Shown piece by piece: positions 27,017 to 35,216 of a stretch of 64,000 nt of DNA. Under the pieces are notes generated by a model that searched no databases, was not told the DNA's origin, and saw only the letters and a list, made by a program, of their open reading frames with translations. The stretch's first letter is position 1. Each line of letters begins with the position of its first letter. This stretch comes from Variovorax paradoxus NBRC 15149 (GTDB taxonomy: Bacteria > Pseudomonadota > Gammaproteobacteria > Burkholderiales > Burkholderiaceae_C). Where the stretch lies: positions 1,488,001 to 1,552,000 of the forward strand of contig NZ_BCUT01000001.1 in NCBI RefSeq assembly GCF_001591365.1. The letters are read 5' to 3'. The translations under genes were made by a program, and so were the position numbers.

Positions 27017-27909
27017 CGTGCCTGCTCCCCGGGCTGGGCCGCCACCGCGGTTTCGCCGCGCGGCTCCTTGTAGCGCGCGTAGTCCCACACGTACTGCCCC
27101 GGCAGGCTGTGGATCAGGCGCCCGATGGCGTCGTTCATGGCGGCCGCCGCGGCCTCGATGGGCGCGGCCGGATCGGTGAGCGGCGTGCCCACGATCGGCT
27201 CGAAGCGGATCACGTAGCCCGCGCCGCGCGGCAGCCTTTCGCACACGCTCAGGAAACAGGCGGCGCCGGTCTGCTGCGCGAGCCGCGGCAGCAGCGTCAT
27301 GGTGTAGGCCGGCCGGCCGAGGAAGGGCGCCCACACGCCCTGCCCGAGCGGCGGCACCTGGTCGGGCAGGATGCCGGTGTAGCCGCCGCTGCGCAGCGTG
27401 CGGATGAGGCCGCGCACGCCGGTGTTGTTGGTGGGCAGCGTCTGCAGGCCGGGCCGGTCGCGCGAGCCGGCGGCGATGAGCTCGGCCATCCATTTCTTGC
27501 GCGCGGGGCGGAACAGCGCGGTGATCGGCCCGAAGGTCTCGAGAAAGCGCTCGCCGATCGCCTGGCCGCACATCTCCCAGCTGCCCAGGTGCGGCGCCAC
27601 CAGGATCACGCCCTTCTTCTCCCGCATGGCGGCCTCGAAGGCCTCCACGCCTTCCCAGCGCACCACGCGCCGCAGCACGCTCTCGCCCTGCGGGCGCAGC
27701 CACAGCCAGGGCAGCTCGGCAGCCATCTGGCCGGCGGCCGCGATGGCGGGGCGGTACTGCCCGGGGGTGAATCCGGCACTCTCGGCATTGGCCTTGAAGC
27801 GGCGGCGGTAGTCCGGCGCGCAATACCAGACGATCCAGCCCAAGAGCGCGCCGAGCCGATGCATCACGGGCATCGGTACGCGGGCAAGCAGGCGGAACAG
27901 GGTGACCAT
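27013..27909 (-). CDS. LpxL/HtrB-type lipid A acyltransferase (first gene of pair)
   Basis: A 298-residue paralogue of the downstream gene. An N-terminal hydrophobic anchor (VTLFRLLARVPMPVMHRLGALLG) is followed by the active-site motif HLGSWE (HX4E, the Glu variant accepted in this family). The substrate-binding segment is GYTGILPDQVPPLGQGVWAPF, and the end is PGQYVWDYARYK. The ATG at 27909 was chosen to start at the membrane anchor. Divergence of HX4E versus HX4D suggests the two have different acceptors or donors. It is divergent from metK. Confidence 0.88.
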   Translation of the reverse strand: MVTLFRLLARVPMPVMHRLGALLGWIVWYCAPDYRRRFKANAESAGFTPGQYRPAIAAAGQMAAELPWLWLRPQGESVLRRVVRWEGVEAFEAAMREKKGVILVAPHLGSWEMCGQAIGERFLETFGPITALFRPARKKWMAELIAAGSRDRPGLQTLPTNNTGVRGLIRTLRSGGYTGILPDQVPPLGQGVWAPFLGRPAYTMTLLPRLAQQTGAACFLSVCERLPRGAGYVIRFEPIVGTPLTDPAAPIEAAAAAMNDAIGRLIHSLPGQYVWDYARYKEPRGETAVAAQPGEQAR

Positions 27910-28038
27910 GAGCAACAGGGAGTGAAAACCAGGACGCGCGCGCACGATTTGGCGCGGCTCGAATAGAATGCAAATTGTCGCCGAGTTACGGAACAACTTG
28001 CAGGGCGACAAACACAAGCGCAGAAGCGATTGTGCCCC

Positions 28039-28052
28039 GCCGATTCATCGGC
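28039..28052 (+). other. Small hairpin in the metK upstream region
   Basis: GCCGA-TTCA-TCGGC forms a perfect 5-bp stem-loop about 75 nt before the metK ATG. The 216-nt gap between the divergent acyltransferase and metK shows no recognisable SAM or SAH riboswitch consensus. Function, if any, is unknown. Confidence 0.25.
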
Positions 28053-28125
28053 ATCTGCTAAAGCGTTCGCCAGGGCTCCGCAGAGTTGGCAACGCGCCAA
28101 ATCACTTCAAGGAGCTTTGAACAAA

Positions 28126-29307
28126 ATGGCGAACGACTTCCTCTTCACCTCCGAATCGGTTTCCGAAGGCCACCCCGACAAGGTCGCCGACCAGATCTCG
28201 GACGCCATCCTGGACGCGATCTTCGAGCAGGACCCGCGCAGCCGCGTGGCCGCCGAGACGCTGACCAACACCGGCCTGGTGGTGCTCGCGGGCGAAATCA
28301 CGACCAACGCGCACGTCGACTACATCCAGGTGGCGCGCGACACCATCAAGCGCATCGGCTACGACAACACCGACTACGGCATCGACTACAAGGGCTGCGC
28401 CGTGATGGTCTGCTACGACAAGCAGTCCAACGACATCGCCCAGGGCGTGGACCACGCGAGCGACGACCACCTGAACACCGGCGCCGGCGACCAGGGCCTG
28501 ATGTTCGGCTACGCCTGCGACGAGACGCCCGAGCTCATGCCCGCACCCATCTACTACGCGCACCGCCTCGTGGAGCGCCAGGCCCAGTTGCGCAAGGACG
28601 GCCGCCTGCCCTTCCTGCGGCCCGACGCCAAGAGCCAGGTGACCATGCGCTATGTCGACGGCAAGCCCCACAGCATCGACACCGTGGTGCTCTCCACGCA
28701 GCACCACCCCGACCAGAGCGAAACGCCCACCAAGATGAAGGCCTCGTTCAATGAAGCCATCATCGAGGAGATCATCAAGCCCGTGCTGCCGAAGGAATGG
28801 CTCAAGGACACGCGCTACCTGATCAACCCGACCGGGCGCTTCGTCATCGGCGGCCCGCAGGGCGACTGCGGCCTCACGGGCCGCAAGATCATCGTCGACA
28901 CCTACGGCGGCGCCTGCCCGCACGGCGGCGGCGCGTTCTCGGGCAAGGACCCGTCCAAGGTCGACCGCTCGGCCGCCTACGCTGCGCGCTATGTGGCCAA
29001 GAACATCGTGGCCGCCGGCCTCGCGCGCCAGTGCCAGATCCAGGTGGCCTACGCCATCGGCGTGGCCCAGCCGATGAACATCACGGTCTACACCGAAGGC
29101 ACCGGCGTGATCCCCGACGCCAAGATCGCCGAGCTCGTGCGCGAGTTCTTCGACCTGCGTCCCAAGGGCATCATCCAGATGCTCGACCTGCTGCGCCCGA
29201 TCTACCAGAAGACCGCCGCCTACGGCCACTTCGGCCGCGAAGAACCCGAGTTCACCTGGGAAGCGACCACGCAGGCGGCTGCGCTGCGCGCCGCGGCCGG
29301 CCTGTAA
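28126..29307 (+). CDS. metK: S-adenosylmethionine synthetase
   Basis: MetK makes SAM from methionine and ATP. The 393-residue protein has the N-terminal [21 protein letters not shown], the signature hexapeptide region [12 protein letters not shown], and the P-loop-like [31 protein letters not shown] and the end [13 protein letters not shown] are also seen. The ATG at 28126 has AAGGAG 11 nt upstream; the longer reading frame upstream is not family-like. Housekeeping gene, no irregularity. Confidence 0.98.
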   Translation: MANDFLFTSESVSEGHPDKVADQISDAILDAIFEQDPRSRVAAETLTNTGLVVLAGEITTNAHVDYIQVARDTIKRIGYDNTDYGIDYKGCAVMVCYDKQSNDIAQGVDHASDDHLNTGAGDQGLMFGYACDETPELMPAPIYYAHRLVERQAQLRKDGRLPFLRPDAKSQVTMRYVDGKPHSIDTVVLSTQHHPDQSETPTKMKASFNEAIIEEIIKPVLPKEWLKDTRYLINPTGRFVIGGPQGDCGLTGRKIIVDTYGGACPHGGGAFSGKDPSKVDRSAAYAARYVAKNIVAAGLARQCQIQVAYAIGVAQPMNITVYTEGTGVIPDAKIAELVREFFDLRPKGIIQMLDLLRPIYQKTAAYGHFGREEPEFTWEATTQAAALRAAAGL

Positions 29308-29336
29308 AAACCCTTGCGGACGGCGGCGCCTGGGCC

Positions 29337-31466
29337 TCAGAAGCGGTAGGCGCCGCTCAGGCCCACCGTCCAGTTGCGGCCCGGCGCGGGCTCGTAGTAG
29401 CGCGCATTGCCCTCGTTGACGATCAGCGAGCCCACGTAGCGGCGGTCGAACAGGTTGTCGACGCGCGCAAAGGCGTTGAACTCCCAGCGCTCCCATTTCT
29501 TCAGGTAGCCGGCGTACAGCGCGGCGACGGCATAACCCGGCGCGCTGGCGGTGTTGGCGTCGTTGGCCTGCATGCGCCCGAGCGCGCGCATCTCGACGCC
29601 GGCGCGCCAGCCTTCGGGCGGCACCCAGCCCAGCGATGCGAAGAGCGACTGCCGCGCAATGCCCGGAATGCGGTTGCCCGCCGCCACCGTGTTGGATGCC
29701 GCGCAGGGCGACGGCGAGCAGAAGGCATCGCGGTAGCGCGCGTCGAGCCAGGTGTAGGCCAGCTGGGTGCGCCAGTGGCTGGCCGTCTCGTGCTGCCAGG
29801 CCAGCTCGAAGCCGTTGCGCCGCGTGCGGCCCGCATTCTGGAACGTGGCGCGGCCGCCGGTGTTGGTGTCGGTCACGATCTCGTCGCGGGTGCGGGTCTG
29901 GAACAGCGCCGCCGTCAGCAGCCCTCCGCCCAGCCTCGCCTTCGCACCCAGTTCGACGCTGTCGTTGACCGAGGGCCGCAGCGCGAAGTTGAGCCCGCTG
30001 GCACCGCCTGCGCGGTACGACAGCTCGTTGAGCGTCGGCGTCTCGAAGCCCCGGCCGATCGAGCCGTACAGCGCGAGATCGGGCGTGGCCTGGTAGCGCA
30101 GCGAAGCCACGGGCAGCGTCTTGCTGTAGCGCGCGCTGCCGCTGTCGTCGCGGTTGGCGCCCACGATGTAGCGGTCCTGCGAATCGAAGTGCACGCTGCT
30201 GCGGCGCACGCCGGCCTCGAGCGTCCATTGCTCCGCAAGGCGCCAGGTGGCCTGCGCGTAGGGGTCGAGGTTCCAGACCTCGTTGCGCTCGCTGCGCCGC
30301 AGGCGCCCCTGCACGCCCAGCACGGGTGCGGCCACGCGGCCGAGGTAGTTCTCGTAGCCGCGGCGCTGTTCGCGCAGGCTGTCGTAGCCCAGCCCCGCCA
30401 CCAGTTCGAGCGGCCGGTCGGCCAGTTGCAGCGCGGCGGTCCAGCGCAGGTCGGCTCCGCCGTACTGGCGCTTGAGGTCGATCACGCCGCCCGCATGCAG
30501 CGGGTTCTGCTGCGCCGACGGCGGGATCGACTGGTACTGCACGGTCTTGCGCTCGCCGCCGTAGACCATGAGCCGCAGCGACTGCGCGGCATCGATGCGC
30601 CGCTCATAGAGCAGGCCGGCCTGGGTCTGCTCCACGGTCTTGCGGGTGTCGTACTGCGTGGCGAGCGGTGCGCTGCGCGGCGCGAGCGCGTACTGGTCGG
30701 CCGTGAGGCCCAGCGGATCCTGCGCGCTGATGCGCACGCTGTTGAGCACCAGCGTGAGCTTGTCGCCGTTGTCCAGCGCGATGCCGAGCTTGCCGTTCGC
30801 AATGTCGCGCCGTGCCGCGCTGTGTTCGCGCCAGCCGTCGGTCCGGAAGCGGCTGGCGTTCAGCAGGTAGTCGACCGCGCCCTGCGATCCGCTGGCCTGG
30901 AGCGACTGGCGCCAGGTGCCGAAGCTGCCTCCGGCCGCCGAGTACGAAAGCCGCGGCGCGCCCTCGCCCGACGCGGTGAAGGCCTGCAGCACGCCGCCCG
31001 ACGAATTGCCGTAGAGCGCCGAGAAGGGCCCGCGCAATATCTCGATGCGGTCGAGCGAGCCGATGTCGATGTTGGAAGTCTGGCCCTGGCCATCGGGCAG
31101 CGTCGCGGGAATGCCGTCGACATACAGCCGCACGCCGCGCACGCCGAAGGTGGAACGCGCGCCGAAGCCACGGATCGACAGCTGCAGGTCCTGCGCGTAG
31201 TTCAGGCGGTTCTGCACCTGCAGGCCCGGAACGCTGCCCAGGCTTTCGGAAAGATTGACCTGCAGCCGGCTGTCGCGCATCTCGGCGCCGTCGACCCGGT
31301 CCACCGAGCCCGGCACGTTGAACGGAGCGACCTCGCCGCGCGGCGTGGAGACGGTGACTTCGGGCAGGCTGCCGCGGTCGGCCTGCTGCGCCGCTGCGGC
31401 GAGCGGAGCTCCCAGCAGGAGCAGGCGGACGGCGGCAGTGGCGGCAGCGGAAAGTGCAGGCTTCAT
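29337..31466 (-). CDS. TonB-dependent receptor
   Basis: A 709-residue outer-membrane receptor. A signal peptide ends near AAAAQQ. A possible TonB box LPEVTVSTP is followed by the plug domain with SLGSVPGLQVQNRL, QLSIRGFGARSTFGVRGVRLYVDGIPA and RIEILRGPFSALYGNSSGG. The 22-strand barrel has DNLFDRRYVGS and the terminal aromatic residue in LSGAYRF. A loop Cys pair (AFCSPSPCA) is present. The ligand is unknown; it looks like a metal-chelate receptor. No Fur box was seen in the short upstream gap. It is convergent with metK. Confidence 0.87.
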   Translation of the reverse strand: MKPALSAAATAAVRLLLLGAPLAAAAQQADRGSLPEVTVSTPRGEVAPFNVPGSVDRVDGAEMRDSRLQVNLSESLGSVPGLQVQNRLNYAQDLQLSIRGFGARSTFGVRGVRLYVDGIPATLPDGQGQTSNIDIGSLDRIEILRGPFSALYGNSSGGVLQAFTASGEGAPRLSYSAAGGSFGTWRQSLQASGSQGAVDYLLNASRFRTDGWREHSAARRDIANGKLGIALDNGDKLTLVLNSVRISAQDPLGLTADQYALAPRSAPLATQYDTRKTVEQTQAGLLYERRIDAAQSLRLMVYGGERKTVQYQSIPPSAQQNPLHAGGVIDLKRQYGGADLRWTAALQLADRPLELVAGLGYDSLREQRRGYENYLGRVAAPVLGVQGRLRRSERNEVWNLDPYAQATWRLAEQWTLEAGVRRSSVHFDSQDRYIVGANRDDSGSARYSKTLPVASLRYQATPDLALYGSIGRGFETPTLNELSYRAGGASGLNFALRPSVNDSVELGAKARLGGGLLTAALFQTRTRDEIVTDTNTGGRATFQNAGRTRRNGFELAWQHETASHWRTQLAYTWLDARYRDAFCSPSPCAASNTVAAGNRIPGIARQSLFASLGWVPPEGWRAGVEMRALGRMQANDANTASAPGYAVAALYAGYLKKWERWEFNAFARVDNLFDRRYVGSLIVNEGNARYYEPAPGRNWTVGLSGAYRF

Positions 31467-31529
31467 TGCGCCGATTCTGCTTCGGCGCGCGCCCCTGCCC
31501 GTACTAGCAGGAACCCGATCGGGCCGGAT

Positions 31530-31712
31530 TCAGCCTTTTCTGCGCCAGCCGTACCAGCCGCACACGGCAACGGGAATGCCCAGCGCGAACCAGGCCAGCA
31601 TGTCACCCAGGCCGCCGTCGCTGAACAGCGCCGAGATCAGCCCGAAGGTGGTGAGCACGCCCAGCACGATCGGCCAGCCCCACATGGGCCAGAAGCTATG
31701 GCGCTGCTTCAT
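31530..31712 (-). CDS. Small two-helix membrane protein
   Basis: A 60-residue protein with two predicted membrane helices (PMWGWPIVLGVLTTFGLISALF and MLAWFALGIPVAVCGWYGW) and a basic tail. I do not recognise a named family. Its ATG overlaps the stop of the PepSY protein by 4 nt, which argues for real translation as the last gene of the receptor-PepSY operon. It may be an accessory subunit for PepSY-linked iron reduction or transport; that is inference only. Confidence 0.68.
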   Translation of the reverse strand: MKQRHSFWPMWGWPIVLGVLTTFGLISALFSDGGLGDMLAWFALGIPVAVCGWYGWRRKG

Positions 31713-32899
31713 GCCTGCACCTTCATGGCGGGCGCCGGATCAGGCTGCTGATGTGGTCCGCCATGCGGCGGCCGCTGTCCCGCCGGCGAGGCCGCAGCAG
31801 GCACGCTGTTGCCGCGCTTGAGCCACAGGTACAGCCCGCTGCCCAGCACGATGATGGTCGCGATGTCGAGCAGCGCCCAGATGATCTGCATCGGCATGCC
31901 GCCGTAGTCGCCGAAGTGCAGCGGCTGCGACACCAGCAGCGCCGTCAGGTACCAGGGCATCTTCGGCGCGGCGGTCACCTGGGCCGTCTTGGCGTCGACC
32001 AGCACCGGCTGCAGCAGCTTCGACGTGAAGGGCTCGTTGCCGCGCATGAAGAAGGTGGTGTGGTGCGGGCTCGAGAACGCCGTGCCGGGGAAGGCGACGA
32101 AGGACAGCTTCATGCCGGGCGTCTGCTGGAGCGCGACCTCCATCGAGCGCTGCACCGATGCGCGCTGGGCCACGGGCACCGTCGGCTCGTCCTTGTAGGG
32201 CGCGAGAAGCGCGCTGAGCTGGTCGTACTGCCAGTACTTGATGACCAGGTCGGCCCAGGTGTTGATCATGCCGGTGGAGCCCACCACGAACAGCCACACC
32301 AGCGTGACGATGCCCAGCAGGTTGTGCAGGTCGAGCCACTTCAGGCGCGGGCGCTTCTCGCGCCGCACGGTGCCGAAGTCGAGCTTGCGCATGAAGGGCG
32401 CATAGAGCACCACGCCGGAGACGATGGCCACCAGCAGCAGCAAGCCCATGAAACCCAGGAACAGCTTGCCCGCGAGGCCGGCGAACAGGTCGACGTGCAG
32501 CTTGAACATCACGTACATGAAGCCCTCGTCGAGCTTGGGCTGCGCAAGCACGGCGCCGGTGCGCGCGTCCACCGCCACCGACTTGAAGTCGTCCGTGGGT
32601 GCGGGCGTTGGCGTGAGCGTGACGAACCAGAGGCCATCGTCGTCCTCGGGCTGCGAAACGAACTGCACCACGCGGTCGGGGTGCTTCGCACGCGCGGTTT
32701 CGAGCACGCGGTCCAGGCTCACGCGCGGCGTGTTCGCGGGCATCCTGGGCGACTCGACCTCGGTGCCCAGCAGGTGGCCGATCTCGTGATGGAAGATCAG
32801 CGGCAAGCCCGTGATGCACAGGAGCAGCATGAACACGGTGCATACGAGGCTGCTCCACTTGTGCACCCAGGCCCAGGTCTTGATCTTTCGGCTGTTCAT
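31709..32899 (-). CDS. PepSY-associated transmembrane protein
   Basis: A 396-residue inner-membrane protein of the PepSY_TM (PiuB-like) family, commonly linked to siderophore receptors and thought to reduce or release iron in the periplasm. Four membrane helices are visible: VHKWSSLVCTVFMLLLCITGLPLIF at the N-terminus, LFLGFMGLLLLVAIVSGVVLY, the segment after LDLHNLLGIVTLVWLFVVGSTG, and one near the C-terminus. Conserved histidines in the helices may bind haem. It lies 30 nt after the upstream siderophore receptor and probably shares its Fur-controlled promoter. Confidence 0.87.
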   Translation of the reverse strand: MNSRKIKTWAWVHKWSSLVCTVFMLLLCITGLPLIFHHEIGHLLGTEVESPRMPANTPRVSLDRVLETARAKHPDRVVQFVSQPEDDDGLWFVTLTPTPAPTDDFKSVAVDARTGAVLAQPKLDEGFMYVMFKLHVDLFAGLAGKLFLGFMGLLLLVAIVSGVVLYAPFMRKLDFGTVRREKRPRLKWLDLHNLLGIVTLVWLFVVGSTGMINTWADLVIKYWQYDQLSALLAPYKDEPTVPVAQRASVQRSMEVALQQTPGMKLSFVAFPGTAFSSPHHTTFFMRGNEPFTSKLLQPVLVDAKTAQVTAAPKMPWYLTALLVSQPLHFGDYGGMPMQIIWALLDIATIIVLGSGLYLWLKRGNSVPAAASPAGQRPPHGGPHQQPDPAPAMKVQA

Positions 32900-32929
32900 G
32901 TCGTTGCTGCCCTCGTCGAAAGTGAGCGG

Positions 32930-35035
32930 TTAGAAGCGGTAGGTCGCGCTGGCCACGACGTTGCGGCGCGAGCCGTACCAGCAGTCGCCGCGCGACAGGC
33001 AGGTGCTGAAGTACGCCTTGTCCGTCACGTTGTTGATGTTGAGCGCATAGCGCCACTGCGCCGTGTCGTAGGCAAACACGAGGTCGGCCAGCGCAACGCC
33101 CGGCACGCGCGGTCCCACGCCGAATTGCAGGTCGCGGAACGAGCTCATCACGCGCACGCCGGCGCCGGCCGAGAAGCCGCTGACGCCGCCGATCGAGAAG
33201 CGGTACTTGGCCCAGACGCTCGCCTGGTGCTTGGGCAGGCCCTCGATCTGCTCGTCGGCATCGGTGTAGTTGTAGTGCGCGACGAGGTCGAGGTCGGGGC
33301 CGATGGAGCCCTTGGCCTCGAGCTCGACGCCCCGGGTCTTGGTCTTGCCGGCTTGCGTGTACACATTCGGCGACGGCGAGGTGATCTGGTTCTTCTCCCG
33401 CAGATCGTAGACCGCCGCGCTGAACGCCAGCGCGCGGTCCTTCGGCTCGTACTTCACACCGGCTTCCCATTGCTCACCGCGCAAGGGCGTGAAGATCTGT
33501 CCGTTGCGCGGCGACTGCGGCGTGAACGATTCGGTGTAGCTCAGATACGGCGACCAGCCCGAGGGCATGGCGTACATCAGGCCGAAGCGCTTGGTGGTTG
33601 CGCTGCTCTTCTGCTCGTCGCTGCCTGCCGCGCTGGACACCGCCCTGTCGTGCCGCAGGCCCGCCACGAAGATCCAGTTGTCGAGCTTGACCTGGTCCTG
33701 CAGGTAGACGCCGGTCTGGCGCTGGCGGGTGCGCGGCAGCGCCACGCGCTCGGGCAGGTCGACGTGGCCGTACACCGGCGCGTAGACGTCGATGGTGTCG
33801 AAGGTCGTCGCGCCCCAGACGTTCTCGCGCTGCCTGGAGAAATCCGCGCCGACCAGCAGCGTGTGCTTCACGGCGCCGGTCTCGAAATGGCCCTCGACAT
33901 GGTTGTCGAGCGTCTGCGTGCGGTTGCGCGTGAGATAGCTGTCGTAGTAGCGGCCGAGCACGCGCTTGAAGATCGGATCGGTGGCGTCCCAGCTTTCGGC
34001 CCCGCTGAAGGCAGCGCCGTAGTGGTAGCGGTTGTCGTTCTCGTTTTTCGCGTAGCGGAAGTTCTGCCGCACGCGCCAGTTCTCGTTGAACTTGTGCTCG
34101 AACTGCCAGCCGAAGGTCTTGCGTTCGCTGTCGTAGTAGTCGAAGCCCGGCTCGCCGATGAAGCGGCTGGCGGGAATGCGTCCGTTCGGGTTCGGCAGCA
34201 AGGTGCCCTCCCACGGAAGGAACTGCGAGCTGCTGCCGCTCTTGTCCTTTTGCCACAGCCCCTGCAAGGTGAGCGAGGTCGCCGCGCTGGGCCGCCAGGT
34301 CAGCGAAGGCGCAATGACGCTGCGGTCGTCGGGCACATGGTCGACCTGCGAGTCCGACTTGCGCTGCAACGCGATCAGCCGGTACGACAGGCTGCCGTCG
34401 GCATTCAGCGGCCCCGTGAGGTCGGCCTGGACCTGCTTGCGGCCGAAGCTGCCGAACTGCACGCCCACTTCGCGCTGGGTTTCCTGCAGCGGACGCTTGC
34501 TGACCATGTTGACCACGCCCGCCGCGGTGCCCGCGCCGAACAGCATGCCCGCCGGGCCGCGCAGCACTTCGAGCCGCTCCAGCGTGTAGGGCTCGGTGCG
34601 CGTGGTGCTGGTGTAGTAGCCATAGGACTGGCGCAGGCCGTCCAGGTAGACGTCGGGCGTGGCGCCGCGGATGCGCACCGAGTCGGTCCGCGAATCCTGG
34701 CCATAGGCATCGGAGCGCACACCGGCCGCATAGTTGAGCGCGTCCTGAACATTGCCCGCGCCCTGGTCCACCATCTGGTCGCGCGTGACCACGGTGATCG
34801 ATTGGGGCGTTTCGGCCAGCGGCGTGTCGGTCTTGGTGGCGGTGGCGGCGTTCCGGGCGCGGTAGCCGATCACCGGCGAGGTTGCGGTTTCGGCCTCGGC
34901 GCTCGCATCGACCTTCACCTCCGGCAAGGCGCCGGGCGCCGTCGCGGTCTGGGCCAGGACCTGGTGATGCACGTAGACCGCCATGCAGCCTGCCAGAACC
35001 GATGCGACCCTGCGCCCCGCCAATAACCTTGCCAT
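32930..35035 (-). CDS. TonB-dependent siderophore receptor (Fur-controlled)
   Basis: A 701-residue FpvA/FhuE-like receptor. After the signal peptide it has TonB-box-like LPEVKVDAS, then the plug with ETPQSITVVTRDQMVDQGAGNVQDALNYAAGV and LERLEVLRGPAGMLFGAGTAAGVVNMVSKRP. The barrel ends VVASATYRF. An extracellular Cys pair lies in CLSRGDCW. The start at 35035 was chosen because it has GGAGTGGAG upstream; the other ATG at 35056 sits against the Fur box, leaving no room for a leader. It heads the operon with the PepSY and small membrane genes. Confidence 0.92.
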   Translation of the reverse strand: MARLLAGRRVASVLAGCMAVYVHHQVLAQTATAPGALPEVKVDASAEAETATSPVIGYRARNAATATKTDTPLAETPQSITVVTRDQMVDQGAGNVQDALNYAAGVRSDAYGQDSRTDSVRIRGATPDVYLDGLRQSYGYYTSTTRTEPYTLERLEVLRGPAGMLFGAGTAAGVVNMVSKRPLQETQREVGVQFGSFGRKQVQADLTGPLNADGSLSYRLIALQRKSDSQVDHVPDDRSVIAPSLTWRPSAATSLTLQGLWQKDKSGSSSQFLPWEGTLLPNPNGRIPASRFIGEPGFDYYDSERKTFGWQFEHKFNENWRVRQNFRYAKNENDNRYHYGAAFSGAESWDATDPIFKRVLGRYYDSYLTRNRTQTLDNHVEGHFETGAVKHTLLVGADFSRQRENVWGATTFDTIDVYAPVYGHVDLPERVALPRTRQRQTGVYLQDQVKLDNWIFVAGLRHDRAVSSAAGSDEQKSSATTKRFGLMYAMPSGWSPYLSYTESFTPQSPRNGQIFTPLRGEQWEAGVKYEPKDRALAFSAAVYDLREKNQITSPSPNVYTQAGKTKTRGVELEAKGSIGPDLDLVAHYNYTDADEQIEGLPKHQASVWAKYRFSIGGVSGFSAGAGVRVMSSFRDLQFGVGPRVPGVALADLVFAYDTAQWRYALNINNVTDKAYFSTCLSRGDCWYGSRRNVVASATYRF

Positions 35036-35057
35036 TCCCGCTCCACTCCGAAACATT

Positions 35058-35080
35058 ATTAAGAACGATTCGCATTCTAT
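35058..35080 (-). promoter_or_regulatory. Fur box upstream of the siderophore receptor
   Basis: On the minus strand AGAATGCGAATCGTTCTTA resembles the Fur palindrome: AGAA and TTCT-type arms surround GCGAATCGT, and it lies in an AT-rich patch inside GC-rich DNA. It is about 23-45 nt before the chosen start. It predicts repression under iron sufficiency for the receptor-PepSY operon. Confidence 0.7.
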
Positions 35081-35216
35081 TTATAAAGCCCCATTTGTTC
35101 CGATTTCCCCGCCTCGGCAAGGGGACGTTCGGCCACCGCATGCATCCGCGGCGCAGGCGCGGCGCAAGGCAAAGCGGCTACGATCCGGCCGCACGTCGTG
35201 TGCGTTCGCGGGCCCC

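Noticed and set aside
27910..28125. A SAM or SAH riboswitch before metK
   Set aside because: None of the conserved cores I know could be aligned; only a 5-bp hairpin is evident.
28797..35026. Very long plus-strand open frames (about 980 and 1090 codons) across the receptor region
   Set aside because: They lie opposite clear TonB receptor and PepSY genes, have unnatural composition and no recognisable domains.
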